Below are positions 23,280 through 32,559 of a stretch of DNA of 64,000 nt, in pieces; position 1 is the first letter of the stretch; each line of letters begins with the position of its first letter. The notes under the pieces are model-generated. The model was not told where the DNA came from. It saw only the letters and a program-made list of their open reading frames with translations, and did not search any database. The stretch spans positions 62,001 through 126,000 of the forward strand of contig JABELC010000008.1 in the NCBI GenBank assembly GCA_028455995.1, written 5' to 3'. The DNA comes from Scleromitrula shiraiana. Its lineage: Eukaryota > Ascomycota > Leotiomycetes > Helotiales > Sclerotiniaceae. Made by a program: the position numbers and the translations under genes.

Positions 23280-26160
23280 ATGGGGGTGTGGGAGTGTGTG
23301 GTTTAGAGGAAGGGAGGTAAATGGTGGGATCGATGAGCATTGGATGGATGGTGTTAATGGGCGAAGGTCATGCAAGTTGGGGAGATGAGATGGGATTCAC
23401 ATTTTCCCTCACTCGTAGATCGGTGGGTGGATGGATGGATGCATCAGCAAAACAAACAAACAAATCAGCGAAATATACAACACAGCAAAACAAAAACACA
23501 AGAAACAACTTTTTCATCAACATTTTTGGTCTTGTTCAATTTTTCTTTTCTTCTATTTTTCTATTTTTCACTTCTTTACTACTCTTCTCGGACCTGATTG
23601 ATTGATTGATCGATCTTCAGATGGTCGCATATGGCGCAATAGGCGGCGTCTTGAGCCAATGCAATACAGATACAATAGCATTGATTGCAAATTGTCTGAT
23701 TAGCTGAATAGCTAAATAGCTGACTGATTTCTTTTTGATTGCTTTCGCTGGCTGGCTGGTTGGCTGGTTGGCGGCTTTGCTTTATTTTTCTCTTTTGACT
23801 TGGTTCTTTTGATCTTTTTATTTATGTAACTTAACTACAGTAAAAATTTAAAAATGGGTATGGATGAGTATGGATGGATGGATGGATGGATGGATGGATG
23901 GCTGGATGGATGGATGGATGGCTGGCTGATTGGGATGGCATGGTATGGTATGGGTGGAGGGTTTGAGGGGGGTGGGAATGCTATGTTATTTTGGTGAAGG
24001 GATATGGAGGAGAGGAAAGAGAAAGAGAAAGAGAAAGAGGAAGCAAGAAGGAGAGATGATGGATATTAGGTAGTGCGGGTTGAAAATTGAGAATCAGAAT
24101 GAGAATGAGAATGAGAATAAGAATGATAAAAGATCTTTTTGTTATTAATGATTTCTTACTTACTTACTTGCTTTTATGATTGATGAGAAAGTGAACGAGC
24201 TATATATTGTTTTTATTATATCATGATGAAGTTTTCCCTTCCTTTCCCTTCGCTTCCCTTCTCTATCATTTCCTCTCTATCTGATAATCTCCCTATTCTC
24301 CTTAAACTCCCTGGAGCTATCTTCCTCTTTTCTCCTTTTCCCATCCTTTTTCATCTTTTCATCTTTTGCATTCTTGGTTTTCTCTTCTATATCTTTAAAC
24401 CAATTAATTACCTATACCTCTCTCTGCGCCCCTCTCTCTCCCCAGAAAAAGAAATCTAATAATATGAAATAGTATTTATTCTACTTCATATCGTTCTACG
24501 CTACTCTATTACTCCACTCTACCGACTCTACCGAGTCTACTCTACCATACAACATAACATACAAACATTTCCATTTATTCATTCATACAAACACACAATC
24601 TCTCTCTCTCTCTCTCTTCCTCATCTCCCCCCAATTCTCATCTCTCTTCTATAATCTCTCTATCTCTCAATTTTCAAATTTTAATGGTTCTATCTGATCT
24701 AATCCTCTTTTTTTCTCTTCCCTATTTGGCTTTTCGTTTTCTCTTTTTCTCTGCTTATGGAATATCGTATTATATATATCTTTATTGCATTATTATGTTA
24801 TATTTATTATCGTCATACTATTATACTATATTATTTATACTTTATTTATATTATATCCATTTTGTTTATTCTGCTTTTTTATTTATATATTTATATATTT
24901 ATATATTTATACATCTATACATCCATCCCATCTCATTTTCCCCCTCCCCCCCAAAAAATATTCCAATTAAAAATATAACATAAAATCTATAAACATAAAC
25001 CACATCAATAACATCCATCCATCCATCCATTCGATCCCTCCAATCCTCCAGCAAATAACTATTACTCAACTTCCTTCCCCAGCACATATACCTCTTTTTC
25101 TCTCTCTTACTTTCTCTCTCTATATCCTGCATATCGCCTAATACCCATTCATCTTCTTTATATATTCCCTCATTTATATCATTATAGGATAAACAATATA
25201 TTTATTCATCTAATCCTCTAACCATCCAACTCTCCAATTCTCGAACCAATCTATTTTTCTTTACCCATCCAGCAAACTATCTAATAAACCAACTATCCAC
25301 ATACAATTTCGCCTTCCTTTATAACTTGAACCTCTCCAATACTCAACTAAGTTATTATTTCTTTGTCGACTCCATTAATCAACTAATTATATATCATAGA
25401 TAAGTATACAATGGCATATATAGTATAGTATAGTATAGTATAGTATAATATAAGACGATTTATCATATATAATTATCTATAATTTATCATATATATATAT
25501 ATATATATATATATAACAAACAAACAAATATACATACAAACTTCCAATTTTCAAATATAGAGAATTGGTCAGATAGATAGATATATAGACAACTGCTAGT
25601 AGCTAAATAAAGTACAATCGATCAAATGACTCGGAGATAAGATGAGATATGATATGATATGATGTGATATGATGGGAGGATCACAGTTAAATAATTTAAA
25701 TTATAGGGAGGTAGAGGTAGAAAAGTTATGGTAAGGGAGGGTATTATGATATGGTAAGTGATTTTTAATAAGGTGGGTGAGCTTTGGTATGGTATGGTAT
25801 GGTATGGTATGGTATTTAGATGAAATAAGATAAAATAAGATGGATTGAATTAAATTGTTAGGTAACTTATGTTAAGATATTAATCGGTAGGGAAGTAGAG
25901 ATTTGATATTCATATAGGTGAGTAGTATAGTTGATTGCGCCATTTATTATATATGTATCAAGTTGATGGGAAGAGACACACATAAGTGTTTAGAGTTGAG
26001 TTGAGTTAAAGCTTGACTGTAGGTATGATACACAACTGTTGTCTATCACAAGAGGGATATCGCACAAGAGAGCATTGAAGAGGTTAAAATTGGCAGTAAA
26101 ATATTTTCATTAAATTTATCTATCAAATTACGTCCTTCCCACTTTCGTCGACCAGCGACA
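23280..26160. other. Gene-free tract downstream of the Zn2Cys6 gene
   Basis: No credible coding region. It holds GGAT arrays (about 23873-23932), a pyrimidine-rich stretch (about 24220-25130) whose open frames are Leu/Phe/Ile/Tyr-rich by composition only, AT runs near 25490-25515 and GGTAT units near 25790-25815. The 3' UTR of the upstream gene must lie at its left end, and the 3' end of the minus-strand snoRNA host transcript at its right end. Confidence 0.5.
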
Positions 26161-26249
26161 CAACCAAACCAAATATCTATCTTGTTCTATTAAAGTCAGC
26201 TTCATGATCAATCACCTAATAAACTTCAAATATGAAATAACATGAAAAC

Positions 26250-26333
26250 TATATCAGTTCTCCAAGGTGAAATATGTGTTTCGTCAATGATAGACTCGGA
26301 AAGAACACAGCGAATATTTGGATTCATCAGAGT
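26250..26333 (-). ncRNA. C/D-box snoRNA candidate F, U24-like (large-subunit rRNA guide)
   Basis: Box C core TGATGA (26329-26324) and box D CTGA (26257-26254) in inferred intron 6 of the host transcript. The guide before box D is complementary to TCTCCAAGGTGAA (plus strand 26259-26271), 13 bases of a highly conserved large-subunit rRNA segment that continues ACAGCC in yeast and human. The box-D-plus-five rule selects the first C of the CC in that segment. In yeast and animals this rRNA stretch is, as I recall, methylated by U24, so this is a likely U24 homologue. The terminal stem is weak. Confidence 0.7.
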
Positions 26334-26565
26334 AAAGGTATGACATTGTGAAATAGAGTTATAAACTTACATTATTCGAAAAATTCGATATCAATACATT
26401 GTTTGTTTTACCTGATATTGACAGAAGACTTAGTTAGCAATTGTCATCTTCGATCAAATCATTTAATTAATATCATTAAATGCAAGGAACCATAAGCAAA
26501 TGTCAGGCTGGGAACAAAGTTAGCGCAAAGTCCCTAAACGGAAAAACATATAAAACATACCTCAT

Positions 26566-26643
26566 TAAATCAGATTTTTATAGTGCGTTCAGTAGTGGAC
26601 ATAGTCCACTTCAAACAGTGTGAATAAGTTTCATCATTTCATG
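26566..26643 (-). ncRNA. C/D-box snoRNA candidate D (target not identified)
   Basis: Box C AATGATGA (26638-26631) and box D CTGA (26573-26570), with an internal D'-like CTGA near 26595-26592. Between them lies a perfect short hairpin, GTGGAC-TAT-GTCCAC. The short terminal stem (AAA/TTT plus imperfect pairs) is weak. Unlike the other candidates it lies just upstream of a good donor (GTATGT at 26560), so in my model it would be exonic unless GTAAAC near 26685 is the real donor. I recognise no rRNA complement for either guide, so it may be an orphan or a chance match. Confidence 0.4.
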
Positions 26644-27002
26644 CAATGGTCCTGATACGACAAGTAGATGAGATGTAATGTTTACCTAAGAGATAGGTAT
26701 GTTAGCAACGATGATCTGAACCAGGTGGTATATCAACAACGATCCAGTCATTGTGCAAAAGATCAGCTGACGAGTTCTCAACAAGCACTTCCAAACTATC
26801 TACTCCTCACAAGGTTTGTACGCCTTGCTTTAATGAGAAGTAGGAGTAGGAGTGCGCAGTCTGTCCGCCCGTTCGTTCAAAGTTCGTCATAAAATGCGAG
26901 GCAATTGACAGTTATATATTGGGAAGTTTGTATGTACCTATATAACAATGCATGGTTAGCTTTGAATAATAGAAACTGTTTCAATAGATATAACAATGAT
27001 GA

Positions 27003-27099
27003 GTTGGGTCAGACAAGGCTGAAACTTAAATGCTAAAGATTCGACATTATAATTCGGAATGAGGAATGCCTTTCCATGTGGTTGATCATCACCCCCAAC
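27003..27099 (-). ncRNA. C/D-box snoRNA candidate B, snR41-like (small-subunit rRNA guide)
   Basis: This is the strongest of the set. Box C GTGATGA (27092-27086) and box D CTGA (27012-27009) are enclosed by a perfect terminal stem, GTTGGG (27099-27094) with CCCAAC (27008-27003). Directly before box D the guide is complementary over 17 bases to CAAGGCTGAAACTTAAA (plus strand 27014-27030), a near-universal small-subunit rRNA segment. Counting five bases from box D points to the first G of AAGG, which I believe is the methylated G (Gm1126 in yeast numbering) guided by snR41. It lies in inferred intron 2 of the host transcript, 43 bases upstream of the branch site. Length is 97 nt. Confidence 0.85.
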
Positions 27100-27253
27100 A
27101 AGTGTAGAAGACAGGATTGAAAAAAGTAGAACGAACCTTTTAGTTGTTTGTTTTGAGCAGCATACGGTTTGATAGCAATTGAAGATATTCTAGAAATATA
27201 ATTAGCCAAAAGATCGACTGAAAGTTGGTTCGATCGAAAAGGCATTTTCATGA

Positions 27254-27333
27254 TAGCTCAGATTAAAAATACAAATCTCCATTGTGGTGTAAGAGTTGGA
27301 TTGTTCAATTATGTGTTTGCTCTCATCATTGAA
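27254..27333 (-). ncRNA. C/D-box snoRNA candidate A (large-subunit rRNA guide)
   Basis: Box C AATGATGA at 27330-27323 and box D CTGA at 27261-27258 on the minus strand, inside inferred intron 1 of the host transcript. Upstream of a D'-like CTTA (27293-27290) the guide is complementary to GTTGGATTGTTCA (plus strand 27295-27307). From memory this segment is conserved in fungal large-subunit rRNA. By the box-D-plus-five rule the target is the G at the fourth position of that segment. In yeast I believe this region is served by snR38. The guide in front of box D itself matches no rRNA segment I recall. The terminal stem is weak. Confidence 0.6.
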
Positions 27334-27400
27334 TAAATTGGGGAGCGAGGAAGGATAGAAATTGAAGTGACTTACCATATGAAATATAAAATAATCATGA

Positions 27401-27736
27401 TGAATAGAAAGTATAAAGAAAAAGAAGCATATAAAATGCGGTTGATGTTATTGTTGTTGTTGTTATTGAATCAAAAATGAAGTTGGAAAAAGTTTTGAAG
27501 TCGAAAAATTATTTTATGTTCGCTTAGAATTAGCGCGACAAAACTGGTAAGTTCCGACTGCTCTGAGGTAATGGAATGTAAAGCCACACATATTATCAGC
27601 ACGTGAAGTGGCTAGCTTAGTGGCGAAGTACATACCGATAAGAACTGCAACAGTCCCCAAGTCTCAACTACATCATCTTGTAAATAACTTCATTTTTTAT
27701 AATAATTGTAAACAAATTCATCAACTAGCTTTCATC
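27401..27736. promoter_or_regulatory. Divergent promoter region, snoRNA host and unknown gene
   Basis: About 340 bases between the inferred 5' part of the minus-strand host transcript and the plus-strand start codon at 27737. It contains a run of TTG units near 27449-27467. No named site is recognised. Confidence 0.4.
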
Positions 27737-29091
27737 ATGGCATCGTCCGGAGGTATCTGGGCGCCTATAGCCGTGAGAATGCTAAAGTAAGTCATTCTCA
27801 ATTCATACCTTGGATATCCCCTTCGAGTCATCATTTATACTAACTTCATCACAGGAATGTAGTTCAGAGAACTACAAAACTTATCAAACTACGAATTGCA
27901 GAAACTACTGCCAAATCACTTACGAAACTCGAACCAATTCTTGTTCGAAGCTCTCCTCGTCACCCAATCCATCCCGCTGCTCTCCTCCGCCAAAACAAGG
28001 GACGATGGTATACAACCCAGAGCGCAGTTAACGCAGCCGTACAACGGTTCATGAGCACCGGTGGAAACGGAGTAAAATACAACCGTTCATCATTCCCCAA
28101 ATCCAACACCGCAACCGCCGTCGCGCGCCTCACAACCCGAGCACCATTTGCATCAACTCTCCGACCCAACCTAACCGGCGGAGCTCTGCCTAGAACAGCA
28201 GGCGGCTATGGGTTAGGAGGTGGAAGAGCCGGAGCAAGATATTTCTCCCACTCACCAGCCGCTCCCGCACAAGTCGTGAACAACGTTTCACAAGCCGTGC
28301 GAGCATTTTGGCTATCTGGACAGAAAGCTCAATTTGATGGAATGACTCCTATGGGCGAGAAGAGATACCGAAGTGTATCACAACTTCAGGAAAAAACCAC
28401 ACGCAAGATCAACTCGATTGTAAAGACCGCCCCAGGTTCTTACATTGATTTCCCCATCAACCCAACTGTTACCGCTCTCTCTCCACTCGCCGCTGCCCTT
28501 CCCTTCGGTGGTCACTCAATGGAACAAACTGCTCCTAATCTCAATACCTCTGGCTTCCTTGATATCCTTTCCGTGGATTTTTCTCGAGCTTTAAAAGACC
28601 TAGCCACAACACTGAACGATCTCAAAAAGCTTTCATCTCTCGGCGACCTTCCAATTACACTCGAACGTTCACATATCCTACGAGTCCGATTCCCAGGTTG
28701 CGATGCACAGACTGTAGAAGCTCTCTGCGACGAAGTAGGCGTGCAACGAGGAATCGTGATGCAGGATCCCGAGTTTGAAAATAGCAAGGCTTGTCAGATG
28801 GCACTTCTATTTCCCTATGCACCCGAATCCTCCATTGCGTCCTCTTCGCCTGCCGTTTCACTCTGTTCACAGAATGGACACACCTATGAACATATTGATG
28901 AAATAGACACTGAGCTAGACAATAATCCCTGGATGGAAGGCTACGAAAGCATGAGTAATGGAGATGCAAGTGAGAGTGGCTCAGCATATTTTACCAAAGT
29001 CAGCGAACATGAATATCATACTTCATCGGCCGATTATGGGGGTTTGGAGGGAATATATAAGTTCCTTGAAGAATGTGATGCGAGAAGATAG
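27737..29091 (+). CDS. Conserved ascomycete protein of unknown function, possible mitochondrial presequence
   Basis: Two exons, 27737-27786 and 27855-29091, encode 428 residues. The first exon ends MLK and the second continues NVVQRTTKLIKLRIAETT in frame. The N-terminal 120 residues are basic, Ala/Arg/Ser-rich and almost free of acidic residues, and contain RWYTTQSAVNAAVQRF and RYFSHSPAAP, which suggest one or more mitochondrial-type presequence cleavage regions. A conserved block follows (VNNVSQAVRAFWLSGQKAQFDG), then a helical domain. Some databases may label relatives as a casein kinase II beta-type protein, but the CK2-beta zinc-finger cysteines are absent, so I do not adopt that. The ATG at 27737 is preferred over an upstream in-frame one at 27608 because the family pattern starts MASSGGIWAP as far as I can judge. 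Function unknown. Confidence 0.7.
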
Positions 29092-29137
29092 GTAAAATTG
29101 TTCGAGGGCATTACTTACTTACTTACTTACTTACTTA

Positions 29138-29174
<37 letters not shown>

Positions 29175-30455
29175 GTTCATTCATAGCCAGGGGTTTCATT
29201 TGTTTTTCTTTCTTTTGTCTTTTGAGGTATTACATTTGTTTGTTGTTTCTTTAGCGTGGCTTTTTAGTGGATGGATACTTGAAGATATATATCACACTCA
29301 CTTACCTTACCCTTTCCTGACATGGACGGAAGGGTTGCGGAATTTCCTTCTTATTACTCGAGATATCTTCTGTCTGACTTCCCTTTTTTTCATTCATCGA
29401 GAAATAGAAGATCGGATAAGTAAATTATTATGATATATCTACAATACAAATACCAAATATAACGAGATCATCACATCATCTACATGAAATCTATCGAATT
29501 TTTTTCGTCTCTCTGTCTCCAATTAAGCTATTAGGGAAAAATGGATAGCATCGGTATTACTCTTGCTTTATGATAAGTTATATTTTTTTTTCTCAGTCAA
29601 TCTCTAACATAATGGAAAATAATTACTTTCAGGTGTAAGGAATTACTATAGTCGTGTAGTTTTACCTTCCCTCAAACCTATACATTCATATTCTTGCTTT
29701 TGTCTCTCCTCTTCTCATTCATGACCCCTCAAAGCAGGAGAAAGATAGGGTAATAATTCGGTAAATTTGAAATTGCTCTATTAAAATTTCCCTCTTCCTT
29801 ATTTTCGTCCTCTGTAGTTATATAAATAATATTATCGGTTCTCCAAAAAAAAACAATAGATCGTAACGAAGATAACAATACATCCATCACCTGTTCTATT
29901 TTTCTATATTTTTTTTTGGCATTATCATATTCCTTTTCCGTTTGTGCTGGGTATATATAGTAAGTATATCATTACTTATAATTACTGCGGATTTCATCCA
30001 TCCTACCTGGTAGGGAGGGATCCGACAGTATTGGCTCTCTCTTCCCCCTCCCTCTATCCATAATAATGGTCGAGATCGGAGAAAGCAATATGTCCCCAAT
30101 GGTCTAGCAGACAGTCTAAAGTACTTGGTATTTTTATATCCATTTTATATTTGCTATATTTTGCATCCATGAGGATGGAAGTTGTGCGTTTATACTTGAC
30201 GAAGATGATAAATACATTACTCAATCCACCTTCGATCAAACATCGAGTTTGGATTCGGCTCTCTATTACCTACCTAATGGATGAGATATCATCGAGTCAC
30301 ATGCCCATAGCAAGAAGGAAGAATTGTTTGATTTTGATTTTGAAATATTAGGCATTATTTTTATTATGCCTGTTTTGTACATACAAGCTATCTACGGAGT
30401 ACATATCGAACAATGTATATAATTCTCTCCCCCCCCCCCTGAACAATATCCATCT
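29092..30455. other. Convergent intergenic region
   Basis: No gene seen. TTAC then TTGC tetranucleotide arrays occupy about 29111-29172, directly after the stop codon of the upstream gene and so probably in its 3' UTR. A run of ten C bases lies near 30429-30439. The rest is AT-rich and unstructured. Confidence 0.5.
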
Positions 30456-32559
30456 CTACGAAGAAACAGGACATCTTCTTCCATTAGTATTCCAACTATA
30501 CGGAATAGGATCCGTAGTCTGGATTTCCCAATCCTCCGCCCCCACAGCCGTAAGCGCATAGAACAACCCCGTGGGATCATACTTCCGCTTAAGCGCATAC
30601 AGTCGCGCATAATTCGCACCATAAAACGCCGTCTGCAAATCCGGCTCGATCAAGTCAGCTTCGCTCATATACGCTCCAGAGTGCGGCGCGATCTTCCTCA
30701 GGACATCCATCCACGCAGTCACGGCCTTGGAATTCGCAACAACCTCGTCCCAAGTGGCGGCAGCCGCGAACTCGATGCCGACGATTACGTGGGCGATGGC
30801 TTCGCGCCAGGCGGGGAGGACGGCGTTGTCGGTGGGTGGGGCGACGGCGATTCCGGTGCCGGAGATGTGGAAACCGACGATGAAGAAGCCTTTTTCAATG
30901 GCGTCTTTGTGGGCGAGGTAGGTTTGGTTGCGGAGGGAGTTGTCGGCGAAGACGGAGCGGGGCATGAGGCGGGAGGCGGTTTTTACTCCGTCTCCTCCAG
31001 CGTACTCGATTGGGAAGGCGGCAACCCAGACGTCGTGGCTGGAGGGTTTATTAGTGGGGGTCCACGTGGAATTCGGGGGGTGGGTAGGGGGACTTACAAG
31101 TTATCGGCGTGGTTATACCAAGGGGTGTAAGAAACGTTGAGTCTGTCAAGAACGTTAAACCATGGGGCGAGGAGGGCTTGAGTCTGAGCAATAGTCATGT
31201 TTGGTGCAACGAAAGATTGCATTCGGAAATAGTAAGTAGTGTTTCCGTTGAAAACGGTACCAATCCCGTGGCCGCTAGCACCAATATCATAGTATCCGTA
31301 AGTACCAGCATCGACGAAACGTTCCATGTTATCAACGTAAGCCTGGACTGCTTGCCAGAAAGCATCAAGACCAGGGGTATCGGCGACGGTGAAGTTGAAT
31401 GTTACGGTGGTGGTGTGAAGTTGAGGGTAGGCTTTGACGGTGATGGATGTAACAACACCAATGGTGCTACCACCACCTCCACGGAGCATCCAGAAGACAT
31501 CGGCATTTTGGGTGGATGTAGCAGTAATGAAACTACCATCGGCCAAAACAACTTGCATGGACAAAACCTGATCGGCAGCCATACCGTACAAGCTACTCAA
31601 AGGTGAGTGTCCTCCACCAGCGGTATAACCACCAGCCATTCCGACGGTGTAACCTTCTCCACCAACAACAGTAAGTCCCAAACTCTTAGCATACTCGTAC
31701 GCTTGGAATACTCGGATACCAGCGCCGACCTTGATAGCGGGACCAACATATCCATTTGCTGCCTTGAAAGTAGGGTAGTATGCCTTATCTTGGAGCGCGT
31801 GAGTCCATACGGTAAGGGCACCCTTGCCAGATGCCTTTCCGTTAAAATCGTGTCCAGTGTTCTTAACTACAAGAGAAAGGTCTAAGTTTCGGGCAAAGTT
31901 AACGGCCAATTGGACCTGAGCTACAGTCGAGACATTGACAACGTAGGAGGGGTAACCACCCTGTTTACAGGTATCGGTGTAGTTGATTCCGGGTGGCAAA
32001 CAAGTGCGGCCTTCGTAGAGTGGCAATTGAATGGAGGTTGGATCATCCTCGCTATTTCCGTTTGAGTAACTATTCAAAACTACTAAGGACTGGTAAGTTG
32101 ATAGATAACTTACTGTAAATACGATGAAAACCAATTTGCGGTAATGGTTGCGCATTTATCAAGGTTGTACTCTGGCCAATCTGGATAGCAAGCAGCAGCC
32201 AATGGTGCAGGTTTGATCAAAGCACCACCGAGAAGGCGATCAAAGATGTCCCAAACTAAAGGGATAGGCCATAACCGATCTCCAGGGAGTTGTTTGCAGA
32301 TATGAGTAGTTCTCTTGGTGAGGGTACTATTGGTAGCATTTGCAAAGATGAAGAGATCCGATATCGAGGCATTACTAATTTGAGCAGCAACGTCGTCGAG
32401 AACAGACTCAGTCAGTTGAACGGTCTCACTGGTGAAGAGAGTGGGTGTAACCGCAGTTGTAATAGTTGTAGCTGCAGCAGCTAGTGGGGTGCTGCTTTGT
32501 GCCGAAACAACAGATCCCAATGTAGCAACGGCTGCAATCAGGGATGGAGAGGACCTCAT
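30456..32559 (-). CDS. Secreted FAD-linked oxidase (PCMH and berberine-bridge-enzyme domains)
   Basis: Three exons on the minus strand, 32559-32114, 32069-31098 and 31038-30456, giving 666 residues. A signal peptide is visible (about residues 1-21, ending SVVSA). The FAD-binding PCMH domain contains TCLPPGINYTDTCKQGGYPS, then NLDLSLVVKNTGHDFNGKA, where the His of GHD is the usual 8-alpha flavin attachment site, and GGEGYTVGMAGGYTAGGGHS and MLRGGGGSTIGVVTSITVKA. The C-terminal BBE segment contains NYARLYALKRKYDPTGLFYAL. This resembles the fungal isoamyl-alcohol-oxidase/MreA branch of the family. Many N-x-S/T sites fit extracellular secretion. The substrate cannot be told from sequence. The first intron is short (44 bases) and its acceptor is the only in-frame choice I found, so that junction is less certain. 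No biosynthetic neighbours. Confidence 0.85.

Larger units (their letters stand above)
26160..27400 (-). ncRNA. Probable multi-intron snoRNA host transcript (non-coding)
   Basis: On the minus strand this stretch has a succession of fungal intron signals but no conserved protein frame. Branch-plus-acceptor pairs (GCTAAC or GGCTAAT followed by AG) occur at 27207-27190, 26960-26938, 26708-26686, 26526-26508 and 26440-26412, and an acceptor TAATAG at 26187. Clear donors are GTAAGT at 27375, GTATGT at 26560 and GTAAGT at 26370; GTTCGT at 27136 is weaker. The inferred introns 27375-27190, 27136-26938 and 26370-26187 each contain one C/D-box snoRNA candidate, and a fourth lies at 26566-26643. Exons such as 27189-27137 and 26411-26371 are about 40-55 bases and have no shared reading frame. 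This is the layout of snoRNA host genes known from other fungi and animals. Exon borders are by eye. Confidence 0.65.

Noticed and set aside
24684..24983. Leu/Ile/Tyr-rich open frame that could look like a membrane protein
   Set aside because: The composition follows the local T/A/C-rich DNA in all three frames, and there is no conserved motif.
26686..26937. Further snoRNA in the region between the second and third acceptors of the host gene (box-C-like ATGACGA, D-like CTGATC)
   Set aside because: Boxes are degenerate or too far apart, there is no terminal stem, and the GGGCGG-containing guide has only about 8 bases of rRNA complement.
27033..27251. Minus-strand 72-codon frame starting MKMPFRSNQ
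   Set aside because: It runs across an inferred exon and two introns of the snoRNA host, including a strong branch site, and ends inside snoRNA B. No family is recognised.
30681..31130. Plus-strand 149-codon Gly/Val/Asp-rich frame
   Set aside because: Antisense to the FAD-oxidase exons, which have the conserved domain.
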